From: Chitinophagaceae bacterium | GTDB taxonomy: Bacteria; Bacteroidota; Bacteroidia; Chitinophagales; Chitinophagaceae | Assembly: GCA_023957575.1 (NCBI GenBank) | Contig: JAMLGU010000004.1 | Span: 62,001-126,000 of the forward strand | Direction: 5' to 3' | DNA length: 64,000 nucleotides | In this document: positions 35,259 through 44,107 of the stretch, in pieces | How positions within the stretch are numbered: position 1 is the stretch's first letter | How the letters are laid out: each line of letters opens with the position of its first letter | Notes under the pieces: model-generated | What the model was told of the DNA's origin: nothing | The model's input: the letters and a program-made list of their open reading frames with translations, nothing else | Database searches by the model: none | Position numbers and translations under genes: made by a program

Positions 35259-35615
35259 ATGAGACATCTTATTATTATCATCGGAAGCGGATTAGCCAGT
35301 TTGGTGGCCGCGTATGAAATAACCAGCGTAGGTAAAAAGGTTTTGCTTCTTGACCAGGAAAGTGAACAAAACATCGGTGGTCAGGCTTACTGGTTGTTCG
35401 GCTGATTGTTTTTAGTTAATTCTCCTAAGCATCGCAGAATGGGTATCAGAGATAACTTTGAGTTAGCCTGGCAGGATTGGTTAGGAACAGCAGGTTTTGG
35501 TGACTGAGGTATGCATGGATACCGTTCGTTTGAAGGTACGTTTTTAGGAGGTTGTATTTTTTCGGGCATGAAGGATCAAAAGCAGGACGAAATTTTGCGA
35601 TGCGTTCATCAATAA
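35259..35615 (+). pseudogene. Decayed FAD-binding dehydrogenase (N- and C-terminal remnants)
   Basis: One frame from ATG 35259 to TAA 35613-35615 reads RHLIIIIGSGLASLVAAYEI, a Rossmann dinucleotide-binding start, then KKVLLLDQESEQNIGGQAYW, the usual beginning of large FAD-binding dehydrogenases. A TGA at 35403-35405 interrupts it, followed by LFLVNSPKHRRMGIRDNFELAWQDWLGTAGF. After a second TGA at 35505-35507 the frame gives MHGYRSFEGTFLGGCIFSG, which resembles the C-terminal end of the same family. About 400 or more central residues are missing. Both TGA codons stand where glycine (GGA) is expected, consistent with point mutations. The end overlaps the stop of the convergent methyltransferase gene. 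Confidence 0.8.
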
Positions 35616-36748
35616 ATCTTTTTCATCAACGAACCAAAAAGCGTATCAGCTTTCATTTCGTATCCCTTCAGATATTGTTGGTGCATAATTTTTAAACCAT
35701 TTTCTTTTGATAGAAACTTCGTATTGTCTTCATTTTCTTTTTCAAAAACAGAGCAGGTCAGGTAAAGCAGGTAGCCATCCTTCTTTAAATAAGAAATACT
35801 GTTGGTAATAATAGTTCTTTGTAATGCAGTGTATTCATCTATCTCATTTTTATCAAAACAGTGCATTTGTTCGGGTGTGCGACCCCAGGTGCCCGATCCG
35901 CTGCAAGGCACATCGGCTATAATCAGATCGAATGGGCCTCCGGTAATTTTCGATACAGGTTTAGAAAGATCAGCCATGATGATTTTGAAGTTTTTTATTC
36001 CTGCGTTTCTGAATCTTTTCTGAAGGTTTGCCAAAATGGATTTTCGTTTGTCGGATACAGTTAGTTTGTAACGCCTGAAAAAATCTGCTGCAAGAATGGA
36101 TTTTCCGCCACTGCCTGCGCAGCAATCCCAAATGTTGATTTGGGGATGTGGAGCAGCTTCCATCTTTTCAAAGAACAGCGCTGCTTGTTGTGAGTTGTAA
36201 TCCTGAATCACCACTTCTTTATCTGTGCGAAACAGTTTTTCAATAGCGGTGTTATTTTCAAACGACAGGCAATTGTCATTCAATTGTTCAAACTGTATTT
36301 TATTTTCTGATAGAACATTTAAAACATGTTGCCGGAAGCCGGGACGGATGCGAACAAAGAGTAGAGGCTGCTGTAGAAAAGATAAGTTGAAAAGTTCCTT
36401 TTCTATATGGTTGCTCAGGTAATCGTTAAAGGGAAAAATCTGCAAGGCATCAAAATGCCCGGTTTCTTCTTTTAATCTTTCATGTAAAATATCAGGCGTG
36501 TTACTGTTAAGATAATCTCCCAACGATAGTTTTTCATCTATACGCATAGGATTCAGGATGCCATTGCCTAATCTGAAATAATGATAACAGAGCGAAGTAA
36601 TATTCCTTCTATCTCTTGAACCATGTTTTTTGTGCTCTCTGAAATACCTTTTCAGATAAAGGTGAAACGGCTCATCTCCATTGTAAGCAAGAATCAGTTC
36701 TGCTGCATATCTCAGGTGGCGTTCTTTATGTATGTTATTATCCTTCAT
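35609..36748 (-). CDS. RsmB/NOP-family rRNA cytosine-C5 methyltransferase
   Basis: The 379-residue cytoplasmic enzyme has an N-terminal helical RNA-binding part (about 1-130) and a SAM-dependent methyltransferase domain. DCCAGSGGKS near 203-212 is the SAM-binding motif; Cys282 in DVPCSGSG and Cys332 in LTCSVFEKEN are the two catalytic cysteines of the m5C family. It probably methylates a cytosine of 16S rRNA. It is somewhat shorter than E. coli RsmB and lacks an obvious NusB-like domain of full length, as is common in Bacteroidota. It is transcribed toward the pseudogene, with no operon partners. Confidence 0.88.
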   Translation of the reverse strand: MKDNNIHKERHLRYAAELILAYNGDEPFHLYLKRYFREHKKHGSRDRRNITSLCYHYFRLGNGILNPMRIDEKLSLGDYLNSNTPDILHERLKEETGHFDALQIFPFNDYLSNHIEKELFNLSFLQQPLLFVRIRPGFRQHVLNVLSENKIQFEQLNDNCLSFENNTAIEKLFRTDKEVVIQDYNSQQAALFFEKMEAAPHPQINIWDCCAGSGGKSILAADFFRRYKLTVSDKRKSILANLQKRFRNAGIKNFKIIMADLSKPVSKITGGPFDLIIADVPCSGSGTWGRTPEQMHCFDKNEIDEYTALQRTIITNSISYLKKDGYLLYLTCSVFEKENEDNTKFLSKENGLKIMHQQYLKGYEMKADTLFGSLMKKIY

Positions 36749-37334
36749 AGAATCCGGTTAATGAATGTAAAGATAGGAGCCTCTGAGCAATACAGGAAAA
36801 AGGAAGTGAGACAATTATCCAATTGAATATTGAAGGAATAATGAAAGAGTAGTACTGTTTCTGTACCTACATAAAAAATTTGGCAGATAATGGAAAAATA
36901 TTACCCTTTCCTTCTGCCGATTGATATTGTTATTCACACAAAACCGGCGTATCAGAGTACAAATGATTAATGGCCTGGGAAATTACCAACCCTCAGTCGG
37001 TAGATCTTCTCCCTATCCATAATCCCCTGAATTATTATATTAGTATTTCTTCCATCATATAGCACTGAGGTAAATCCTGTCGAAAAAATACAGGCAAAAC
37101 TTAAAAAAGTATTTCCCAATATCTATTTTACAAAATTAGAAGACATAAAATATTTTATAAGTAAAATGATTAACTCTATTACCTAAACAGAAATGATAAG
37201 AATTTGCAGTTTTGATTATATTCTTTTTAATAACATTTGGACCATTTAATAATAGCACTTGGTATAAAAGGTAGTTAGAATTTTTTAAACATTCATAATA
37301 TTGCCTCTTTCTCTTATTCAATTTTATCAAATCT
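36749..37334. other. 586-base gap with an IS630 remnant and no intact gene
   Basis: Apart from the transposase remnant at 37031-37186 I see no coding sequence, tRNA or strong terminator. The stretch separates the rRNA methyltransferase gene from the last gene of the arabinogalactan-type locus and probably marks a past insertion and decay site. The only frame of note on the minus strand (64 codons at 37136-37330) has no recognisable features. Confidence 0.5.
37031..37186 (+). pseudogene. C-terminal remnant of an IS630-type transposase
   Basis: Fifty-one codons end at TAA 37184-37186 and read ILVFLPSYSTEVNPVEKIQ, then KVFPNIYFTKLEDIKYFISK. The motif LPxYSxExNPVE is the well-known end of the DDE_3 domain of IS630/Tc1-like transposases, including its last catalytic glutamate. 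A TGA directly precedes the fragment and no upstream part is recognisable, so it is a relic. No terminal inverted repeats were found. Confidence 0.75.
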
Positions 37335-38639
37335 TCATGGCTTAAATTCTACTACTTTTACCATTTGAGGCATAAGCTCCGACCTGCCCTCAGCGTCTCT
37401 CTGGATTGTTTTTTGTACAAAAAGATTAAGCAATTCCTTACTCCGCCAGAGTTCTGTATCATAGGATGGCTCCCAAGACCCTATATCTTCCTTAAAAATA
37501 TCTTTTACCTGCCATTTGTTTTTTTTGATATTTTTATTTACGGCTATAGATAGTTTACTTCCTCTTTCATCATCTCTAAATAAGACAGCGGCCTTAGTTT
37601 TGAGCCTCCGATTCCAAACGACAACCTGTGGTCTCGAAATAGGGATTTTTTTGGTACCGCCCCCACTTAAACTAAAGGGCATCGTTCTAAATGATAGATT
37701 TTGAGTAATCCAAGCCTTCTCATTTTTGTAAATCAATCGAAATTGGGGAACCGTTTCATTTTCATTGCGCCAATAAGTGGCTATGAAAGGGACTCCTTTC
37801 TTATCAACAACCATAGAGGTCTGATTGATGAGCTCACTATTTTGTGGGATATGGAAAGCATATTCTGCAGTACGAACATTTATAGGAAGTACATATTTTT
37901 CACCAGTTGACTTTTCCCAGTGCAAACCACCATCTGTGGAGCGCGCATAACACATATCATGATTGCTTGCCACATCAGGGCTTTCACGCCAAACCCATGA
38001 AATATGCACAGTACCCTTTGTATCCACAAAAGCCTGCCAATAAGCATTCCGCTCACCCTCGCCATCAATCAAATTAGAATGAAGTTGTTTCCATGTCTTA
38101 GTATAAAGATCATATTGGTTTATAACCAGATTGCCATTCCCCGACCCTCCTTCTCTGAATAAAAACAATAGATTGCCATTGGGCATATTATAAAACTCAG
38201 GATAGGTAACACGTAATTCATTCTTACCCGTCATTAATATCTTTTCTGAAAGCTCCAACGACAAGGGCGCCACGCTTTTTGCATAATTGAGTCGGTTATC
38301 ATGCTGATCCCACGCAATGTGCAGAAAACCATCTCCATCCACTATGATGCTTATAGAACGATGAGCATCATTGCAATTCCCTTTAAATTGAGTTTGCTTT
38401 AGTTCCCACTCTGCACTTCCTATCTTCCTTTTGCCCAGCACCACTTGTTGCTTTTCATTATAAAATGAAATGAATTGCCAGCCTTTGTAGGAAGTAATGG
38501 AATTCTTACGAAAAACCACCGTGTTCACGCTATTTTTTGCCCAGCCATCAGTTACATTTACTATGGTTTGCCCATTAACTTCTCTAAAGAGAAAAAATAG
38601 CATTATCCAAAGAATCTGTTTACAAATTTTGTTAGACAC
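37335..38639 (-). CDS. BNR_4 seven-bladed propeller, PL42/GH145-like rhamnose-glucuronate enzyme
   Basis: The 434-residue product has a signal peptide ending at EVNGQ. The opening blades carry DAHRSISIIVDGDGFLHIAWDQHDN, characteristic of the BNR_4 domain, followed by YPEFYNMPNGNLLFLFREGGSGNGN and HISWVWRESPDVASNHDMCYARS; conserved histidines and acidic residues near 90-110 are candidate active-site groups. Known relatives act on L-rhamnose-alpha-1,4-glucuronic acid caps of arabinogalactan, by a lyase reaction that leaves unsaturated glucuronate. The GH105 gene in the same operon would process that product, which supports the assignment. It is the last gene of the locus. Confidence 0.75.
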   Translation of the reverse strand: MSNKICKQILWIMLFFLFREVNGQTIVNVTDGWAKNSVNTVVFRKNSITSYKGWQFISFYNEKQQVVLGKRKIGSAEWELKQTQFKGNCNDAHRSISIIVDGDGFLHIAWDQHDNRLNYAKSVAPLSLELSEKILMTGKNELRVTYPEFYNMPNGNLLFLFREGGSGNGNLVINQYDLYTKTWKQLHSNLIDGEGERNAYWQAFVDTKGTVHISWVWRESPDVASNHDMCYARSTDGGLHWEKSTGEKYVLPINVRTAEYAFHIPQNSELINQTSMVVDKKGVPFIATYWRNENETVPQFRLIYKNEKAWITQNLSFRTMPFSLSGGGTKKIPISRPQVVVWNRRLKTKAAVLFRDDERGSKLSIAVNKNIKKNKWQVKDIFKEDIGSWEPSYDTELWRSKELLNLFVQKTIQRDAEGRSELMPQMVKVVEFKP

Positions 38640-38743
38640 TACTATAAACTATTTAATATTATTAACATCTGCTTCATTTGCATCTGTGCGAGCTTGAACA
38701 TTTTTTAATTCTTTCAATAAAGCACTTCCAGAAAAAAACTGAT

Positions 38744-41700
38744 CTATTGAATGAAACTAATAGTATAAGAGTATTTATATTCCTTTTCGCGAAAACGATA
38801 CTGATCCAATGGTCTTGCGCCCCATGAGTTGAGACCGGCTACACCACGTTGGAACAAATCTACATTTAGTATCACCCGATCAGCAGGTAAAACATCAGAT
38901 GCATGTTGTTGTTTTTTGGTAGTACCCGGATCCCAGTCCTCTGTTCTATAATTTGTGGCACTTACAGATAATGGTTGCGCACCAGATATACGAATACCTT
39001 TACCATTATTATCTTTGAGCGTAAGCCAACGAACATCTGTTTTATTGCCCGCTTCCTGAGGGCGGTAGTAATGGAAGGCTTGGTCTTCTACCTTACCATT
39101 CCAGGTACCCATAAATGCATCTTCATTCCTGTCCACATAGTTTTCCCAAGGACCACGACCATACCATGTGAAATTATTGAATCGTTTAGAAAGTTCCATG
39201 TTCATTCCAAAACGCATCATTTCCGGAAGGTTATCGGAAAGCGCTTTATAGTTAGCCCCTATGGTCAGGCTTCCGTCCTTGTTCACTGTATAAGCAACAT
39301 TGACCTCAGCTTCAATACCTACAGGTTTTACACGATAATTTAAGGTAACCGTACCCTCTTTTTCTTCAAGGTTTTTGAAGCTTACACTTTGAGTATGGGA
39401 AGCGGCATCCCATACACGAAGATGGTATTGCTCCCCTGAGCCAAAATCATTATCAGTAGGCGCACGCCAGAAATTCACTTTGGGAAGTTTTCCAAATAAC
39501 CACCCGATAGAACTGTTGATAGAGGCAAGTCCGCGCCAGTTCTTATAGAACTCATAAGAGATGCCATTAGCAGAAAGCGTCAGCTTGTCGCCTTCTACTT
39601 TCTTTTCAACAGCTGAACCGCTATTAACGGACTGAACAAAATAGTTATTACCGGAAAGTGCAAATTCTCCTTTGGCGCTTTCAAATTCTGCAGGTAAAAA
39701 CTGGGTCGCATTTTTGGTATAAGCATATACCTGTAAATAGTACTCTGTTCCTGCCGCCGAGTTTATTTTAGGTAGATTTAATTTTATATCTTTCTTTGAA
39801 TCGGCTGCAATAGTCGCTTCAAAGTTGCCTGTAGCATCGGTTTCACCATTTTTCAACAGCACCCATTTGAAAGTATAATCTTTCGGTGTAACAGGAATAA
39901 ATTTAAAATCGTTAATAACGGTAATTACTCCATTGGAGATATCCTTCGCTTCAAACAATATATTCTGATATACTTTTTTAACAATATGCGTATGCGGAAG
40001 ATACTGTTGATCGGGGCTAATGATTCCATCCATACAGAAATTACCTTCATTCAGCTTATTATATCCATACAGATCACCACCATAAGCCCAATACTCGCGA
40101 CCCTGCTCATCTTTGGTTTTGTAACCATGGTTATACCATTCCCAGATAAAGCCACCCTGCATGTTTTTGCTGGTACGCATCAGATCCCAATAGTCTTGAA
40201 AGTTACCCATACTGTTACCCATAGCGTGGGCATACTCACACATGATGTATGGGCGACCCAGATCCTTTTTTGCATCGCGTAGCATATCTGACCATGACGG
40301 ATACATGTGACAGATAATATCTGTATTTCTGTCTCTCTGATAAGCCTGTTCGTATTGAACAGGACGGCTTTTATCTCTGGCCTTTGCCCAATCATACATA
40401 GTGAAAAAAGCTTTTCCATTACTAGCTTCATTACCCAGAGACCAAAAAATAACTGAAGCATGATTTTTATCGCGTTCAATAAGTCTCTTTACCCGATCAA
40501 GATGAGCCTCCTGCCATTCCGGAAAATTAGAAACATTATCCGGCCCATAACCCAGCCCATGCGACTCGAGATTGGTTTCATCAACTAAATAAATACCGTA
40601 TTCATCACACAGCTTATACCAAAGCGGCTGTTGTGGATAGTGAGAAGTACGTACTGCATTAATGTTAAGCTCCTTGAACAGTTGTATGTTTCGCAGCATA
40701 ACAGCTTCATCTACTACCTGACCGGTATTTGTATTAAACTCATGAAGATTAACTCCTTTAAATAAAACCTTCTTTCCATTAATAAACACCTGTCCATCTT
40801 TGATCTCTACTTTTCTGAAACCGATACGATGTGATGTAGCTTCTATAATATTTCCTTTGCCATCTTTTAGTGTAATAATCATATTGTAAAGGTTGGGCGT
40901 TTCGGCCGTCCATTGCAACGGCGCCTTTACCGTACCTTCAAACAATAAAGAGTCGATGGCGTTGGGCGCTATGCTGATCTTTTTAGATTGTGCAAATACT
41001 TTTCTTCCCGCTTTATCCTGAACACTTACTTCTACTACTTGTCCGGCAGTTGTATTGGCATAATTTTTAATTTTTACATCTGTACTAAATAAGCCGTTTT
41101 TATAGGAAGCATCCAAATCAGCATGAGAAAAGAAATCTAAAATACGAGTTTGAGCAGTACTATATAAATACACATTGCGATTGATGCCTCCCAGTCGCCA
41201 CATATCCTGATCTTCCAGATAAGTGCCATCACTAAACTTATGTACTTCGCAGGCCAATAAGTTTTTCCCGGGGCGAATATAGGGCGTGATATCAAACTCA
41301 GAGGGGCTTTTGGCATTTTCTGTATAACCTACTTTTTTACCATTTACCCAAACATACATAGAGTTGGTACCGCCTTCAAAATGAAGAAATACTTTTCTGC
41401 CATCCCAGCTTGAGGATATATCAAACTCGTGCCTGTAAGCACCCGTTGGAGAAAACTCCCTGTCAATAAATGGTGGATTTTTGGGAAACCCAAAGCCGGT
41501 ATTTACGTACATAGGGATGCCAAAACCATTAAACTCCCAATTACCCGGCACTGGCATTAATGTCCAGCCTGATTTCCCGGAGATCTGGTTAGGTACTCCC
41601 TTTTTCGATGGAGAAATAACACCTACATTGTAACCTTCCTCATAAAAGCCTTCAGGAACATCTGCTACTTTCTCCACCCAGTAAAATTGCCAGTTCCCGT

Positions 41701-41896
41701 TCAGTAATTGGTAATAAGGCGACCCCTTATAATCGTTTGTAAGCGCCTGTGCCTCGGTTGCATAAGGTAATGCCGTAGCCCTTGTATTTTCTTTATTAAT
41801 AGCAAATACTTCAGGATTTTCCCAGTCGGGTTTGGTTTGAGCATAAACATTTATTGCAACTAAATACATTAATAAAAGCAAACATCTTTTTTTCAT
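38744..41896 (-). CDS. GH2 beta-galactosidase, LacZ-type
   Basis: The 1050-residue enzyme has a signal peptide ending at NVYAQ and the full five-domain LacZ layout: jelly-roll domain (about 70-240, with GTYLEDQDMWRLGGINRNVYL), two immunoglobulin-like domains, TIM barrel and a C-terminal beta-sandwich small chain with FWRAPTDNDFGSG and RFGMNMELSKRFNNFTWYGRGPWENYVDR. Glu490 in SLGNEAS is the acid/base and Glu554 in MCEYAHAMGNS the nucleophile. In this locus it probably removes terminal beta-galactose from galactan side chains in the periplasm. Confidence 0.93.
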   Translation of the reverse strand: MKKRCLLLLMYLVAINVYAQTKPDWENPEVFAINKENTRATALPYATEAQALTNDYKGSPYYQLLNGNWQFYWVEKVADVPEGFYEEGYNVGVISPSKKGVPNQISGKSGWTLMPVPGNWEFNGFGIPMYVNTGFGFPKNPPFIDREFSPTGAYRHEFDISSSWDGRKVFLHFEGGTNSMYVWVNGKKVGYTENAKSPSEFDITPYIRPGKNLLACEVHKFSDGTYLEDQDMWRLGGINRNVYLYSTAQTRILDFFSHADLDASYKNGLFSTDVKIKNYANTTAGQVVEVSVQDKAGRKVFAQSKKISIAPNAIDSLLFEGTVKAPLQWTAETPNLYNMIITLKDGKGNIIEATSHRIGFRKVEIKDGQVFINGKKVLFKGVNLHEFNTNTGQVVDEAVMLRNIQLFKELNINAVRTSHYPQQPLWYKLCDEYGIYLVDETNLESHGLGYGPDNVSNFPEWQEAHLDRVKRLIERDKNHASVIFWSLGNEASNGKAFFTMYDWAKARDKSRPVQYEQAYQRDRNTDIICHMYPSWSDMLRDAKKDLGRPYIMCEYAHAMGNSMGNFQDYWDLMRTSKNMQGGFIWEWYNHGYKTKDEQGREYWAYGGDLYGYNKLNEGNFCMDGIISPDQQYLPHTHIVKKVYQNILFEAKDISNGVITVINDFKFIPVTPKDYTFKWVLLKNGETDATGNFEATIAADSKKDIKLNLPKINSAAGTEYYLQVYAYTKNATQFLPAEFESAKGEFALSGNNYFVQSVNSGSAVEKKVEGDKLTLSANGISYEFYKNWRGLASINSSIGWLFGKLPKVNFWRAPTDNDFGSGEQYHLRVWDAASHTQSVSFKNLEEKEGTVTLNYRVKPVGIEAEVNVAYTVNKDGSLTIGANYKALSDNLPEMMRFGMNMELSKRFNNFTWYGRGPWENYVDRNEDAFMGTWNGKVEDQAFHYYRPQEAGNKTDVRWLTLKDNNGKGIRISGAQPLSVSATNYRTEDWDPGTTKKQQHASDVLPADRVILNVDLFQRGVAGLNSWGARPLDQYRFREKEYKYSYTISFIQ

Positions 41897-41960
41897 TCCA
41901 ACTGTTTTAAAAAATTATCAAAAAAATTTATGTTAAATTCAGCCCTCTTCGGTCTTTAGC

Positions 41961-44003
41961 TTAATAAATAAGATTCTTCATACCCTTGCTTTTGAAGAAT
42001 ATTTTCAATGACTCTGCGTTCCCAATTATTTTATCAATAGGAACTAATTCATTATCCTTCCACTTTTGCCCAGACTGTTTCCAGAGCATCAGCGTTATAT
42101 AAGTACGCTCCTTTCCTGCATCCAGCTTACCAGATACATTTACCACACGGCTATACTCACTTTGGGGATGTACGTCCTTGGTATCAACATCGTATATCTT
42201 ATCCCAGCCTGCATAACTGATCATAGCCAATTGATATCTCCCGTTGTCAATAATAACTACATCTTTTCCTTTAACTTTTTTCTTTATTGTTTTAATGGCA
42301 CCCTTTATCTGAGGTAAGGCATAATGACCCAGTCGCAGCTCTGTTGCCACATTAGCATTTATTTTGTCAACTCTTAATATCCCATTGGGAAGAGGAATAT
42401 CTGCCAGCTTCAATTTTATATCAGGGTTTGTTTCCAGCACCGCATCCCTGTAATAAACATCATTATCATATTTTTTGAAATCATATAATCGTAATGGTTC
42501 CCATTCGTTCTTTGTGTTTTTTATAATATAGTTCATGGATACAACACCATCCACACTATCCGCCTGCCAGGGAAAGGCGCTGTTGTAAGAGAGTCTGTTG
42601 TAATTTTCGCTGGCGCGGAAAGTTTCCCAGGCTCCTATCAGCTTTACTTTACACCAGGCGCGTATTTCCGAAGCGCCTATATTAGGGTAGTCGGTAATTA
42701 ATATATTGGCAGTATCAGCAAAATGATTATACACTTTGTTCTTCTTCATTTCTGTATCCCAATCACCGTTATTTTCTGTTGCTGTCCAGAAAGGACTGTC
42801 ATCAGGCAACATTAAAGCAAAGAACGCTTTCCCCATCCAGTACACGCTTCCCCGGCAGCTATAAGGCTGCACTGCAGGCTCAAAAGGGCCATAGACACCA
42901 AGCGTGGGAACATTATCTTTTAAAAATTCGGGATGGGTTAAAAATTGTTTCATTACTCCAGAGGCGATCCTTCTCATCCAGCCATAATTGACTTTGGGAT
43001 CATTTTGCAAACCCATCAATGCAAATGGAACAACAGAAGCGATTCGGTAGGTCATGCTTCTTCCCCATACGATCATTTCCCCATCCTTACTGAACATATA
43101 AGGATATGTTATTTTTAGATCATCAAAATTTTTGAGAAATTTTTTGGCATATTCCGGATAATATTTCTTTCCGAAATATTCTGCCCATAGCGGTCCATAC
43201 ATCTGAAAAGCCCACATACTATAATAATCATACGCCGGATTATCATTGTACCACCCACCGCCACGATAATGTTCCAGCGATTTTTCTAAATACTCAACCA
43301 ATAGTTTTTCATTAACAGTATAACCTTTCATTTTAAAAAAACTCAACACAAAAATGTTGAAGAACTTCCAGTTGGATGGTACCGTTTTGCCATCTGCATA
43401 ACTCAACATTGTATGCGCCAATAAATCTTTTTGCTCTTTAGTTAATGGATCAAACAACACTTCAGGCGCATAAAACAAGGAGACTGCCAATGCTCCAAAC
43501 TCAACAAGAATTTGACTGGGGCCGCCGCCTTTTTCCTGTGGTTTTATATACGATTCACTTTTAGGATTCAGCAGGTTTAATATTTGGCGCCTGTAATAAT
43601 CTGCAACTCTGATATTGTTAAGAACCAGATTAGAGTCTTCTTTCAACAATGGTGAGGCTATAAATAAAGTACGGCTTAACCCTTCCAGCTTTTCTGTTGG
43701 CACCTGCGATGCTGATCTGGGATAGCTTTTCCCGGGCTCTTTGGGAAACTGCATAGGGTCATCTATCTTGTCAATATAACTAAAGGCTCCCCGCAATAAA
43801 TATAATGCTGCGTCTCGCCAATGTTTTCGGGTCATGCCGGTATAGGGGCTACGCTGATAATCGGGCTGATCTATTTTAAACAGAGACTGATTGGTTACAT
43901 GCTTTTGTTGCAACACTTTTCCTAAATCATCAGGAGCATTTTGTGCGAATGCCGTACAAATACAGCAGACAAAAACCGGGAATAGAATAAATAAGCTTCT
44001 CAT
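41961..44003 (-). CDS. DUF2264 protein, GH154-like beta-glucuronidase
   Basis: The 680-residue secreted protein has a signal peptide ending at AFAQ. Its N-terminal two thirds (about 55-420) form an all-helical barrel with DUF2264 blocks: PYTGMTRKHWRDAALYLLRGAFSYI, WKFFNIFVLSFFKMKGY, GGGWYNDNPAYDYYSMWAFQMYGPLW and GEMIVWGRSMTYR. The remainder is a beta domain. I recall GH154 beta-glucuronidases of arabinogalactan loci as members of this fold family. With a PL42-like and a GH105 enzyme in the same operon, removal of non-capped beta-glucuronate from galactan side chains is a sensible role, but it is inferred. Confidence 0.72.
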   Translation of the reverse strand: MRSLFILFPVFVCCICTAFAQNAPDDLGKVLQQKHVTNQSLFKIDQPDYQRSPYTGMTRKHWRDAALYLLRGAFSYIDKIDDPMQFPKEPGKSYPRSASQVPTEKLEGLSRTLFIASPLLKEDSNLVLNNIRVADYYRRQILNLLNPKSESYIKPQEKGGGPSQILVEFGALAVSLFYAPEVLFDPLTKEQKDLLAHTMLSYADGKTVPSNWKFFNIFVLSFFKMKGYTVNEKLLVEYLEKSLEHYRGGGWYNDNPAYDYYSMWAFQMYGPLWAEYFGKKYYPEYAKKFLKNFDDLKITYPYMFSKDGEMIVWGRSMTYRIASVVPFALMGLQNDPKVNYGWMRRIASGVMKQFLTHPEFLKDNVPTLGVYGPFEPAVQPYSCRGSVYWMGKAFFALMLPDDSPFWTATENNGDWDTEMKKNKVYNHFADTANILITDYPNIGASEIRAWCKVKLIGAWETFRASENYNRLSYNSAFPWQADSVDGVVSMNYIIKNTKNEWEPLRLYDFKKYDNDVYYRDAVLETNPDIKLKLADIPLPNGILRVDKINANVATELRLGHYALPQIKGAIKTIKKKVKGKDVVIIDNGRYQLAMISYAGWDKIYDVDTKDVHPQSEYSRVVNVSGKLDAGKERTYITLMLWKQSGQKWKDNELVPIDKIIGNAESLKIFFKSKGMKNLIY

Positions 44004-44107
44004 TTATTATAAATAATCTTTGGTATCGAACAGGCTATTGCTTTTGGTTACTTTTAATCATCTATTTTTTTACATATTTCAGTATTCTTAGGGATATGTT
44101 CATATTG

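Noticed and set aside
35403..35507. Two in-frame TGA codons at glycine positions, suggesting TGA recoding
   Set aside because: TGA is a normal stop for several intact genes here (ends at 2232, 35609 and 63895), and the frame also lacks most of the protein, so it is a pseudogene.
37136..37330. Minus-strand 64-codon frame in the gap
   Set aside because: It is antisense to the IS630 remnant, has no recognisable motif and sits in decayed DNA.
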